This document shows positions 1-7,241 of a stretch of 10,650 nucleotides of DNA, piece after piece (position 1 is the first letter of the stretch; each line of letters starts with the position of its first letter). Both the position numbers and the translations under genes were made by a program. The DNA lies in contig DFJS01000019.1 of NCBI GenBank assembly GCA_002373165.1, forward strand, positions 1 through 10,650. The letters run 5' to 3'. Below the pieces are notes generated by a model that ran no database searches, was not told the DNA's origin, and saw only the letters and a list, made by a program, of their open reading frames with translations. The DNA comes from Ruminococcus sp. UBA3665. GTDB taxonomy: Bacteria > Bacillota > Clostridia > Oscillospirales > Ruminococcaceae.

Positions 1-43
1 GATTCGGATTGCATCCGTATTTTAAGAGCATTTCATTTGCCAT
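1..43 (-). CDS. purH: Stand-alone AICAR formyltransferase, 5' end only (partial)
   Basis: Only the first 14 codons are visible; the gene runs off the left edge. They read M-A-N-E-M-L-L-K-Y-G-C-N-P-N. The string LKYGCNPN matches the LRYGENPHQ motif that opens the AICAR transformylase domain of bifunctional PurH. Here it begins at residue 7, so the N-terminal IMP cyclohydrolase (MGS-like) domain of ordinary PurH is absent. The expected role is 10-formyl-THF-dependent formylation of AICAR to FAICAR, the step before IMP. The ATG at 43 follows a strong AAGGAGG (+ strand 52-58) by 8 nt. The IMP cyclohydrolase gene directly upstream in the operon supports the call, because that protein would supply the missing activity. 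The identification rests on a short peptide plus context, so the family is likely but the rest of the protein is unseen. Confidence 0.72.
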   Translation of the reverse strand, partial: MANEMLLKYGCNPN

Positions 44-100
44 TGAGATTTCCTCCTTGATTGAGATTTAAATAAACATTCTGCCGTTCCGGGAAGTGCA

Positions 101-820
101 TCATGCTTTGGTGTACTTGTTGACAATCTTAGTTTCGGCTTCGCCTGTTTCAATATTGATATAGCGGACGAACAGAGAAACTTTATTGTCTTCATTCAGA
201 GCATTCCAGAGCTTATCCGTAAAATCAGCGATATTATCAGTAACTGCGATTTTCTTGGGTTCGCCCTCGAAACTCGGCAGCGGATTGCCGTCACTCATAT
301 AAGTATGAATGAAATGGCCGATTCCGTTTTCCGGATTATTGTAAGAATAGGTAAATCTCTCAATGCTGTCCGGGTTGCCGTCGGCAGATTTGATAATCGA
401 CATTGCATAATTATATTTTCCCTCGCCGATGTGCATAATACCGGAAATTCTGGGTGTATAATTAGGCGCATCGTCTTCATATTCGCGGGTGCGGAGTGCC
501 TGCTCGAACGTCTGCTGTTTGTCCATGAGTTCATAGATTGTGTCAGTCTGGTCGCCGTTTGTGACGATTGTCTTATTGCCGAGCACGCGCACGGGGGAAT
601 AAATAATCAGATGCGGATCAGAAAGCTTGGACGGGTCAGCAGCTTCGGTCTTGATGCCGTCTTCTGTTGCTGTGAACACTCTGTTTCTGGAGTTGACACT
701 TCTGCCCATGATGAAATAAGCTGTCACAGCGGATGTTCCGTCGGCAGTTCTGCCGATGATGATGCCTCTGCCCGGATAAGCATTATTGGCCAGTTCTTCA
801 TAAATATTCAGCGTTTCCAT
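101..820 (-). CDS. PurO-like IMP cyclohydrolase
   Basis: A 239-residue protein of the IMP_cyclohyd (PurO-like) family, which closes the purine ring by converting FAICAR to IMP, the last step of the de novo pathway. The sequence shows the family's N-terminal block YPGRGIIIG (15-23), then AYFIMGRSVNSRNR (34-47), comparable to the Arg/Ser/Asn-rich substrate motif of archaeal PurO, and a conserved-looking acidic/aromatic block TREYEDDAPNYTPRISGI in the middle. There is no signal peptide or membrane segment, so it should be cytosolic. The ATG at 820 has an AAAGGAG site that overlaps the end of purN; only 3 nt separate the two genes, which suggests translational coupling. A formyltransferase-only gene follows 57 nt later, fitting a split of the two PurH activities. 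The family is recognised with good confidence; enzymatic activity is inferred from family and context. Confidence 0.88.
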   Translation of the reverse strand: METLNIYEELANNAYPGRGIIIGRTADGTSAVTAYFIMGRSVNSRNRVFTATEDGIKTEAADPSKLSDPHLIIYSPVRVLGNKTIVTNGDQTDTIYELMDKQQTFEQALRTREYEDDAPNYTPRISGIMHIGEGKYNYAMSIIKSADGNPDSIERFTYSYNNPENGIGHFIHTYMSDGNPLPSFEGEPKKIAVTDNIADFTDKLWNALNEDNKVSLFVRYINIETGEAETKIVNKYTKA

Positions 821-823
821 AAA

Positions 824-1459
824 TTATTCTCCTTTATAATCAATATAGGCATGACTGCCGATGACAGTAAGTCTGTCCTGACAGAACAGGCTGACGGCCT
901 GGGGAAGAATCTTCCATTCTGCCTGTTCCATAACGCGTTTTTGCAGGATTTCGGGAGTATCGCCGTTCTGGATTTCGACAGCCTTTTGCAGAATGATTGC
1001 TCCGCCGTCGCAGATTTCGTTGACGAAATGCACGGTTGCGCCGGTCAGCTTCACGCCCTTTTCGAGGGCTTTTTCATGCACATGCAGACCATAGAAGCCA
1101 TCGCCGCAGAACGACGGAATCAGCGACGGGTGTACATTGATAATCTTATTTTCATAAGCCTGAATCAGAGCTTTATCTAAAATAATCATAAATCCGGCGA
1201 GAACAATCAGATCGGCCTGTTCAGCTTCCAGTAATTTCAGCAAATCCTGTGTATAAATCTGATTATTCTGATAATTTTTCCGGCTGAGTACCTGTGTTTT
1301 AATTCCGTGATGTTCGGCTCTTGTAAGCGCGTAAGCCTCCGGATTGGAAGAAATCACACAGGTAATTTTTCCGTTCTGGATTTCTCCGCGTTCCTGGGCA
1401 TCGATCAGGGCTTGCAGATTTGTTCCGCCGCCGGAAACCAGTACAATAATATTTTTCAT
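824..1459 (-). CDS. purN: Phosphoribosylglycinamide formyltransferase (GAR transformylase)
   Basis: A 211-residue cytosolic enzyme that transfers the formyl group of 10-formyl-THF to GAR, giving FGAR (third step of IMP synthesis). The length fits the family. The N-terminus carries the VSGGGTNLQALID phosphate-binding segment (8-20). The catalytic trio is present: N108 and H110 in INVHPSLIPSF and D151 in CDGGAII. GFMIIL (89-94) corresponds to the folate-site GFMRIL segment of E. coli PurN. After the HPSLIP motif there is a longer loop, SFCGDGFYGLHVHE, about five residues longer than in E. coli. The ATG at 1459 follows AAAGGAG. It lies 13 nt after the small membrane-protein gene and 3 nt before the IMP cyclohydrolase gene. 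The ammonia-free folate chemistry shared with the AICAR formyltransferase makes the grouping natural. Confidence 0.97.
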   Translation of the reverse strand: MKNIIVLVSGGGTNLQALIDAQERGEIQNGKITCVISSNPEAYALTRAEHHGIKTQVLSRKNYQNNQIYTQDLLKLLEAEQADLIVLAGFMIILDKALIQAYENKIINVHPSLIPSFCGDGFYGLHVHEKALEKGVKLTGATVHFVNEICDGGAIILQKAVEIQNGDTPEILQKRVMEQAEWKILPQAVSLFCQDRLTVIGSHAYIDYKGE

Positions 1460-1472
1460 TAAAACTTCTCCT

Positions 1473-1970
1473 TTATGCCTGTACTACAGCGAACAGCATC
1501 ATAATGCCTGCAATACAGGCAGTGATAAGATATTCACTGTTGATCTGATGCTCTTCATCCGGAAACCAGAACACTTCCGGCATAGACGGCAGATAATAAA
1601 TCTGCATCTTCGCACCGAGCTGATATCTGCGTTTCAAGAGATGCATACAGTATTGTGATGCGATGACTTCGGTATCTGTTTCGTACTGCATGACAGGCGC
1701 ATATGTGGTATATGCATTTGCAGGCATTCCCCTGCCGGAAGGTTCATTCAGCTTATAATGATAATCTATCAGAATTCCCTCAGTCAGAATTCCGGTTTTC
1801 ATCAGATTTTTATAATAAAAATACTGAAACAGACACCAGATTATAATACAGCCGTCAGTAAAGAAAATGACTGTGGATTCATTGATTTCCAAAATCCAGA
1901 TTACCGAAAGAACAACGATTAAAATACCAGCGGCGATATCCGGCAGATATCTCCGCGGAAAGTCTTTCAT
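1473..1970 (-). CDS. Small membrane protein of unknown function, paralogue B of a tandem pair
   Basis: A 165-residue protein that I cannot assign a function. Hydrophobic segments at about 9-28, 33-52 and 147-163 suggest three membrane passes, with a central hydrophilic portion of about 90 residues between the second and third. The central part contains ILTEGILIDYHYK, then NAYTTYAPVMQYETD (85-99), then MQIYYLPSMPEVFWFPDE (122-139). This layout (two helices, a small beta-rich domain with a YAPV motif, an N/S-P-E motif, a final helix) resembles DUF3592-type proteins, but that is an impression. The upstream neighbour shares the same motifs in the same order, so the two look like tandem duplicates. 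Start is ATG at 1970, 15 nt after the neighbour's stop; the only purine-rich element upstream (GAGGGAAG) is rather distant. It sits between purM and purN with short gaps, so it is probably co-transcribed with the purine genes. Confidence 0.8.
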   Translation of the reverse strand: MKDFPRRYLPDIAAGILIVVLSVIWILEINESTVIFFTDGCIIIWCLFQYFYYKNLMKTGILTEGILIDYHYKLNEPSGRGMPANAYTTYAPVMQYETDTEVIASQYCMHLLKRRYQLGAKMQIYYLPSMPEVFWFPDEEHQINSEYLITACIAGIMMLFAVVQA

Positions 1971-1985
1971 TCAAGGTCACTTCCC

Positions 1986-2585
1986 TCATGTTGAAAAATA
2001 AAACACAAGAAGACCAATAAAAAACACTGCCGAAACACATAAGCCTGTCCGGTAAGGCAGAACCAGCTTGTCTTTCTGTTCCGGGAACCAGAAAATTTCC
2101 GGATTTTTCATGCTATAGCAGATTTCATATTCTGTTTCTTTTTCCAGATTCATATTCTGTGACCACAGCCGGGAAACAGCTTCTGTTTCCTGACCGTCTG
2201 CATCATAGCACATGACAGGCGCATAGAAAGAATACGCATCGCATTGGATGCCTCTGTTTTTTTCAGAATAATAAATTTTCAGAATTTTTAATTCATATTT
2301 TTTCAGAACAGCCGCTGACTGCATCGCCCGGCCTGTCAGATGACTCATCCGCAGCAGCTGTATCACATTCCAGAGCATCAGCATTGCACATTCGACAAGC
2401 AGAATTTTTTCGCCGAATCCTGTTAAAATCAAAATCAGCGTGATAATAAATCCGACGGCCAGTGCAATTTTATCCGGCCTGTCTGCCGCGGCCAGAATAT
2501 TGGAAAAAGCTTTCACAATGCCCAGAAGCAGAATTTTGTATCCTGCCAGAATCATAACGCAGAGTACAAATATGATAAAATTCAT
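1986..2585 (-). CDS. Membrane protein of unknown function, paralogue A of a tandem pair
   Basis: A 199-residue protein, not recognised as a characterised family. Hydrophobic segments at about 2-25, 39-56, 60-78 and 180-197 suggest four membrane passes. The hydrophilic region of about 100 residues holds KKYELKILKIYYSEKNRGI, DAYSFYAPVMCYDAD (116-130) and EICYSMKNPEIFWFPEQ (154-170). Each aligns with a segment of the following gene: NAYTTYAPVMQYETD and MPEVFWFPDE. The extra length is an added N-terminal hydrophobic stretch. The soluble part is compatible with a DUF3592-like domain, tentatively. The ATG at 2585 lies 9 nt after the purM stop with no good Shine-Dalgarno (only GGAA about 15 nt upstream), so translation may depend on ribosomes finishing purM. 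No catalytic motif was seen. A role in transport, sensing or an unrelated envelope process cannot be told apart from sequence. Confidence 0.8.
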   Translation of the reverse strand: MNFIIFVLCVMILAGYKILLLGIVKAFSNILAAADRPDKIALAVGFIITLILILTGFGEKILLVECAMLMLWNVIQLLRMSHLTGRAMQSAAVLKKYELKILKIYYSEKNRGIQCDAYSFYAPVMCYDADGQETEAVSRLWSQNMNLEKETEYEICYSMKNPEIFWFPEQKDKLVLPYRTGLCVSAVFFIGLLVFYFST

Positions 2586-2594
2586 ACAATCAGA

Positions 2595-3632
2595 TTATTC
2601 CAGAATTACGCCCTCTTCGGATTCTGTCAGTTCTCCCAGGATATAGGCATCTTCCCCGGCCTGATTCAGAATCTGAACTGCCTTGTCGGCATCTTCCTGT
2701 GCAACACTCAGAATCATACCCACGCCCATATTGAACGTATTGAACATATCGCGCTCCGGAATATGGCCTGTTCTGGCGATTAACTCGAAAATCGGCAGAA
2801 TCTGGACATCGCTTTTTTTAATATGCGCCGAAATGCCCTTCGGAAGCGAGCGCGGAATATTTTCATAAAAGCCGCCGCCTGTAATATGAGAAACAGACTT
2901 GACTGTCACGCTTTCCATGAGTTTCAGCACGGGCTTGACATAAATCTTAGTCGGAGTCAGAAGCGTTTCGCCCAGTGTTGCGCCGAGTTCGTCAAAACGC
3001 ATCGAGAGCTTGCCGGCACTGACATCGAATACTTTTCTGACCAGCGAAAAACCGTTTGAGTGTACGCCGGAAGATTTCAGGGCAATCAGCACATCGCCGG
3101 CCTTCTGGGATTCTGTATTGACGATTTTTTTCTTATCCACAACGCCGACTGCAAAACCGGCAAGGTCATATTCATCCACAGGATAGAAGCCGGGCATTTC
3201 TGCCGTTTCGCCGCCGATCAGCGCACAGCCTGCCTGCACGCAGCCGTCGGCCACGCCGGAAACGATCTGGGCGACTTTTTCCGGATAGTTCTTTCCAACA
3301 GCGATATAATCCAGGAAAAACTGAGGCTTTGCGCCGCAGCAGATAATATCATTCACGCACATGGCAACACAGTCAATTCCGACCGTATCATGCTTGTCGA
3401 GCAGAAAGGCAATTTTCAGCTTAGTGCCGACACCGTCTGTTCCGGAGACGAAAACAGGCTTTTCAATTCCGGTTAGATCGGGTTCAAACAAGCCGCCGAA
3501 ACCGCCTATGCCGGACAGCACGCCCGTGATATTAGTTTTTGCGATATGTTCTTTCATCAGGCGGACTGCTTCATAACCGGCTGTGACATCCACGCCGGCT
3601 TTTTTATAACTTTCAGAAAAACTATTACTCAT
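2595..3632 (-). CDS. purM: Phosphoribosylformylglycinamidine cyclo-ligase (AIR synthetase)
   Basis: A 345-residue, full-length PurM. It closes the imidazole ring by ATP-dependent conversion of FGAM to AIR in the cytosol. Visible family motifs in order: SYKKAGVD near the N-terminus (9-16), the glycine-rich ATP segment VSGTDGVGTKLKIA (62-75), DCVAMCVNDIICCGAKP (87-103), the GGETAEMPG motif (140-148) and SSGVHSNGFSLVRK, followed by HITGGGFYENIPR in the C-terminal half. All belong to the PurM/PurL ATP-binding superfamily, and the length and N-terminus pick PurM rather than the much longer PurL. The ATG at 3632 overlaps the purF stop by 4 nt (ATGA) and has TAGGAGA 6 nt upstream, so it is probably coupled to purF translation. 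AIR is the substrate for PurE, encoded earlier in the same cluster. Confidence 0.98.
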   Translation of the reverse strand: MSNSFSESYKKAGVDVTAGYEAVRLMKEHIAKTNITGVLSGIGGFGGLFEPDLTGIEKPVFVSGTDGVGTKLKIAFLLDKHDTVGIDCVAMCVNDIICCGAKPQFFLDYIAVGKNYPEKVAQIVSGVADGCVQAGCALIGGETAEMPGFYPVDEYDLAGFAVGVVDKKKIVNTESQKAGDVLIALKSSGVHSNGFSLVRKVFDVSAGKLSMRFDELGATLGETLLTPTKIYVKPVLKLMESVTVKSVSHITGGGFYENIPRSLPKGISAHIKKSDVQILPIFELIARTGHIPERDMFNTFNMGVGMILSVAQEDADKAVQILNQAGEDAYILGELTESEEGVILE

Positions 3633-5059
3633 GATTTTTCTCCTATTTTATTTTCAAATTTATTTTTCGGCATTTCTGCCGGAACAGAGACAGGATAATC
3701 GCCTGTAAAGCATCCTGTACAGAAGCCGCATTTTGCCTCCTGTGCAATCTGCTTCACGCCCTCTGTGCTGAGATAGCCGAGCGAATCTGCGCCGATTTCC
3801 CGGCAGATTTCCGGAATACTCATCCGGCAGGCAATCAGATGTTCTTTGCTGTCGATATCTACGCCGAAATAGCACGGACTCACAAACGGCGGACAGGATA
3901 CCATAAAATGAATTTCTTTTGCTCCGGCATCCCGGAGAAGCTTCACAATTCTGGCAGAAGTCGTCCCCCGGACAATGCTGTCATCGATCAGGACAACACG
4001 TTTTCCGGCGACAGTTTCTCTCACAGCGTTCAGCTTTAAATTCACAGAACTGGTGCGCTGCTGCTGGCTGGGCTGAATGAAAGTTCTGCCGATATAGCGA
4101 TTTTTGATAAATCCGACTCCATAGGGAATTCCGGATGCATGAGAAAATCCAAGTGCGGCATCCAGACCGCTGTCCGGTACGCCGATCACGACATCGGCTT
4201 CTACAGGATGTTCTTTCCAGAGAAATTCTCCTGCGCGGAGTCTTGCTCTGTGCACACTGCATCCTTCCAGAACAGAATCCGGCCTTGCAAAATAGACATA
4301 CTCGAACACGCACATAGAAGACTTTCTGCCGCAGTGTGTCCGGATTGACCGGAGGCCTTCGGGTTCGGCAACGATGATTTCTCCGGGGAGCAGGTCGCGT
4401 TCAAATGCTGCGCCGACGGCATCGAGGGCGCATGTTTCCGAAGCAAAGATGACACTGCCGTCCGGAAAGCTTCCCATGACCAGCGGCCGGAATCCGTTGG
4501 GATCGCGGGCGGCAATGAGTTTCTGTGCCGACATGACTACCAGAGAATATGCGCCTTTCAGATCATACATAGCATGTTCTACCGCGCGTTCAATCGAATC
4601 TTTCTGGAGTCTGTGTTCCGTCAGGCAGTAGGAAATCACTTCAGTATCATTTGTAGACTGAAAAATTGCGCCTTTGAGTTCATAACGCTCCCGGAGCATG
4701 TGTGCATTGACCAGATTTCCGTTATGGGCAATGGCAAGCGGGCCTTTCACGTGCCGGACAACCAGCGGCTGTGCGTTGACTCTGTTATTGCTTCCTGTAG
4801 TGGAATAGCGCACATGACCGATGGAAATATTCCCCTGCCCCAGCGAATTAATCACGGACTGACTGAACACTTCCTGAACTAATCCTGTATCTTTATGATG
4901 TGAAAAAACGCCCTTGTCATTCACGACAATGCCGCAGCTTTCCTGCCCTCTGTGCTGAAGGGCGAACAAACCGGCATAAGTCAGCGGCGCAATGTCAGAA
5001 GTTTCTTTCAGATATACGCCAAATACGCCGCACTCTTCATGGATTTCCTCATTCTGCAA
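3629..5059 (-). CDS. purF: Amidophosphoribosyltransferase (glutamine PRPP amidotransferase), TTG start
   Basis: A 476-residue PurF, the committed first enzyme of purine synthesis: PRPP plus glutamine gives 5-phosphoribosylamine. The Ntn-hydrolase glutaminase domain comes first. C10 in EECGVFG is the nucleophile after removal of a 9-residue propeptide, as in the B. subtilis type. Other glutaminase elements are HRGQES (36-41), GHVRYSTTG (81-89), HNGNLVN (112-118) and STNDTE (135-140). The phosphoribosyltransferase domain has GVPDSGLDAALG and the PRPP loop VVLIDDSIVRGTT (355-367). C250, C396, C444 and C447 match the 4Fe-4S ligands of the B. subtilis enzyme. The start is a TTG at 5059, 10 nt after AAAGGA: it is the only initiation codon between the in-frame upstream stop (5066-5068) and C10, and ORF length depends on it. 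A nucleophile-less paralogue ends 6 nt upstream. Purine nucleotide feedback is expected from the family. Confidence 0.97.
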   Translation of the reverse strand: MQNEEIHEECGVFGVYLKETSDIAPLTYAGLFALQHRGQESCGIVVNDKGVFSHHKDTGLVQEVFSQSVINSLGQGNISIGHVRYSTTGSNNRVNAQPLVVRHVKGPLAIAHNGNLVNAHMLRERYELKGAIFQSTNDTEVISYCLTEHRLQKDSIERAVEHAMYDLKGAYSLVVMSAQKLIAARDPNGFRPLVMGSFPDGSVIFASETCALDAVGAAFERDLLPGEIIVAEPEGLRSIRTHCGRKSSMCVFEYVYFARPDSVLEGCSVHRARLRAGEFLWKEHPVEADVVIGVPDSGLDAALGFSHASGIPYGVGFIKNRYIGRTFIQPSQQQRTSSVNLKLNAVRETVAGKRVVLIDDSIVRGTTSARIVKLLRDAGAKEIHFMVSCPPFVSPCYFGVDIDSKEHLIACRMSIPEICREIGADSLGYLSTEGVKQIAQEAKCGFCTGCFTGDYPVSVPAEMPKNKFENKIGEKS

Positions 5060-5065
5060 GTCAGA

Positions 5066-6490
5066 TCATTCCTTTCCGTTCCAGCAGTAAGTACAAAGAT
5101 GACATTCCGGCTTCTGGATTGCTTTGACCGTGCCCGGCAGTGACTGGAATTCCAGAGAAGTCAGTTTCAGTCTCCGGCAGATTTCATCACGGAGCTTTCT
5201 GCCGCGTTCTGTTTCAGAATTGCTGTACTCATCCAGATGCTTCACGCCTTCCGCACCCTCGAATGAATCAATTACCTGACGGGCGATGAGTTCCATTTCG
5301 GAAGTGCTTCTTGAAAAATTCAGATATTTGCAGCCGTACATGATCGGCGGACAGGCCGAGCGCATATGGACTTCTTTTGCGCCGTTTTCGTAAAGAAATT
5401 CCACTGTTTCGCGCATTTGTGTGCCTCTTACGATGCTGTCATCGACGAATAATAATTTTTTGCCTTCGATGAGTTCATGCACGGGGATTAATTTCATTTT
5501 GGCGACCTGATTTCTCAGTTTCTGACTGGTAGGCATAAAGCTTCTCGGCCAGGTAGGGGTATATTTAATAAACGGTCTGGCGAACGGAATGCCGCTCCTG
5601 TTGGCATAGCCGATAGCATGGGGTGTACCGGAATCGGGTACGCCGCAGACGTAATCCACATCCGGCAGGCGGCCGGCTTTCATATCATTTTCGGCCATGA
5701 TTTCGCCGTTTCTGGCACGCATGACTTCAACATTTACGCCTTCATAGACCGCGTTCGGGTAGCCGTAATACGTCCACAGGAACGAACAGATTTTCAGATC
5801 TTCGTCATGACCGGGCGAGAGCGTTTCACAGCTTTTGGATGTCAGCATGACAATTTCTCCGGCCTTGAGTTCTTTATGAAAATAATAGCCGAGCTTCTGG
5901 AACGCGAACGATTCCAGTGACAGGCAGTAACCGTCCTCGCGTTTGCCGATGATAATCGGCAGTCTGCCGCGTTTGTCGCGGGCGGCGATGATGCCGTTTT
6001 CCGTCAGAAGAATCAGGGACATAGTGCCTATGATTTTTTCCTGTGCATACCGTATGCCTTCTGTGAAATTATTTTTCTGCGAAATCAGTGCGCCGATCAG
6101 GTCGCCGGAATTGATATTGCCGCTGCTCATTGCTTCAAAGCTGGCGCAGCCGCTTTCCAGCAGTTCTTCCACAAGTTCTTTTGTATTCTGAATAATGCCG
6201 ATGCTGCACACAGCAAACAGGCCTAATTTAGAACGCATTAAAATCGGCTGAGGGTCTGTATCGCTGATACAGCCAATGCAGAGATTTCCGTGCATAGAAT
6301 TAATATCATTCTCGAACTTTGTCCGGAACGGAGAATTCTCAATACTGTGGATACTTCTCTGAAAGCCATGCGTCTTGCAGTAAGCAGTCATTCCGCCCCG
6401 GCGGGTGCCGAGGTGGGAATGATAGTCTGTACCAAAAAAGACATCTGTAATACAGTCGTTTTCCGATGCTGCTCCGAAAAATCCGCCCAT
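5066..6490 (-). CDS. PurF paralogue lacking the glutaminase nucleophile
   Basis: A 474-residue protein similar to PurF over its whole length but with a degenerate glutaminase half. It starts MGGFFG where PurF has CGVFG, so Gly replaces the catalytic Cys. Upstream codons read stop-W-E-N-N-M, so no longer form with a Cys is possible. The PurF Arg of HVRYSTTG and the Asn-Gly of HNGNLVN are also replaced (CIGCISDTD, SIGIIQN). HRGQES becomes RRGGM. The transferase half looks intact: GVPDSGTPHAIG (283-294), the PRPP loop LFVDDSIVRGTQ (347-358), and C235, C387, C463 and C466 matching the Fe-S ligands. It begins 1 nt after purC, with GGGAG 6 nt upstream, and ends 6 nt before purF. It could be an ammonia-using PRA synthase or a regulatory partner of PurF; automatic annotation would probably call it amidophosphoribosyltransferase. 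Homology is certain, function is not. Confidence 0.93.
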   Translation of the reverse strand: MGGFFGAASENDCITDVFFGTDYHSHLGTRRGGMTAYCKTHGFQRSIHSIENSPFRTKFENDINSMHGNLCIGCISDTDPQPILMRSKLGLFAVCSIGIIQNTKELVEELLESGCASFEAMSSGNINSGDLIGALISQKNNFTEGIRYAQEKIIGTMSLILLTENGIIAARDKRGRLPIIIGKREDGYCLSLESFAFQKLGYYFHKELKAGEIVMLTSKSCETLSPGHDEDLKICSFLWTYYGYPNAVYEGVNVEVMRARNGEIMAENDMKAGRLPDVDYVCGVPDSGTPHAIGYANRSGIPFARPFIKYTPTWPRSFMPTSQKLRNQVAKMKLIPVHELIEGKKLLFVDDSIVRGTQMRETVEFLYENGAKEVHMRSACPPIMYGCKYLNFSRSTSEMELIARQVIDSFEGAEGVKHLDEYSNSETERGRKLRDEICRRLKLTSLEFQSLPGTVKAIQKPECHLCTYCWNGKE

Positions 6491-6491
6491 A

Positions 6492-7211
6492 TTATTCTCC
6501 CATCAGTCTTTTCATGATTTCCTGATAAGCTTCTTCCACGCCGCCCATATCTCTGCGGAATCTGTCCTTATCAAGCTTTTCATGTGTTGTGCTGTCCCAG
6601 AAACGGCAGGTATCCGGAGAAATTTCATCTGCCAGCAGAATTTCACCATGGAAACGGCCAAATTCGATTTTGAAATCAATCAGGTCGATATTCAGCTTTT
6701 TGAAGAAATCCAGCATAAATGCATTGACTTTGAATGCATATTCGGCAACTTTGGCGAGTTCTTCCTTGGTAGCCAGACCCAGGGCAAGGGCATAGTAATC
6801 ATTGATGAACGGGTCGCCCAGGTCGTCATTTTTATAAGAATATTCCAGAATGGGAGTCAGGAGCTGTCTGCCTTCTTCCACGCCCATTCTCTTGGAGAAC
6901 GAACCGGCGGCAACGTTTCTGATAATTACTTCCAGCGGCAGGATTTCGACTTTCTTGACAAGTGTTTCACGTTCGGAAAGCTCTTCTACCAGGTGAGTCG
7001 GAATGCCGGCCTGTTCCTGGAGCATTTTGAACATATAGTTTGTCATTCTGTTATTGATTACGCCTTTGCCAGTGATAGTACCTTTTTTTTCGCCGTTGAA
7101 TGCAGTGGCATCGTCTTTATAATCAACAATTACCAGATCGGGATCATTGGTAGCATACACTTTTTTTGCCTTGCCTTCATAGAGCTGTTCGCCTTTGATG
7201 ATATTTTCCAT
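6492..7211 (-). CDS. purC: Phosphoribosylaminoimidazole-succinocarboxamide synthase (SAICAR synthetase)
   Basis: A 239-residue PurC, the usual bacterial length. It joins CAIR and aspartate with ATP to form SAICAR in the cytosol. Visible motifs: YEGKAKKVYA (11-20), the ATP-site lysine segment; YKDDATAFNGEKKG (31-44); LEVIIRNVAAGS (93-104); DFKIEFGR (179-186); and the signature LADEISPDTCRFWD (193-206), which contributes to metal and nucleotide binding. The ATG at 7211 has a perfect GGAGG (+ strand 7221-7225) 9 nt upstream. PurE, which makes its substrate CAIR, is 30 nt upstream, and the PurF paralogue starts 1 nt after its stop. The purE-purC order is common in Firmicutes purine operons. Nothing in the sequence looks damaged. 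Confidence 0.98.
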   Translation of the reverse strand: MENIIKGEQLYEGKAKKVYATNDPDLVIVDYKDDATAFNGEKKGTITGKGVINNRMTNYMFKMLQEQAGIPTHLVEELSERETLVKKVEILPLEVIIRNVAAGSFSKRMGVEEGRQLLTPILEYSYKNDDLGDPFINDYYALALGLATKEELAKVAEYAFKVNAFMLDFFKKLNIDLIDFKIEFGRFHGEILLADEISPDTCRFWDSTTHEKLDKDRFRRDMGGVEEAYQEIMKRLMGE

Positions 7212-7241
7212 TTCAAAAAACCTCCAAAAAATAATAAAAAC

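Noticed and set aside
305..1180. A 291-codon open frame on the plus strand
   Set aside because: It lies antisense across the IMP cyclohydrolase and purN, both of which have recognisable motifs and good ribosome binding sites. Its translation is Cys/His/Ile-rich, with no family motif.
5066..6490. PurF paralogue as a pseudogene or a product of a mis-called start that hides a catalytic Cys
   Set aside because: The frame is intact over 474 codons with PRPP and Fe-S motifs preserved. An in-frame stop lies four codons before the ATG with no alternative start, so a hidden N-terminal Cys is not possible.
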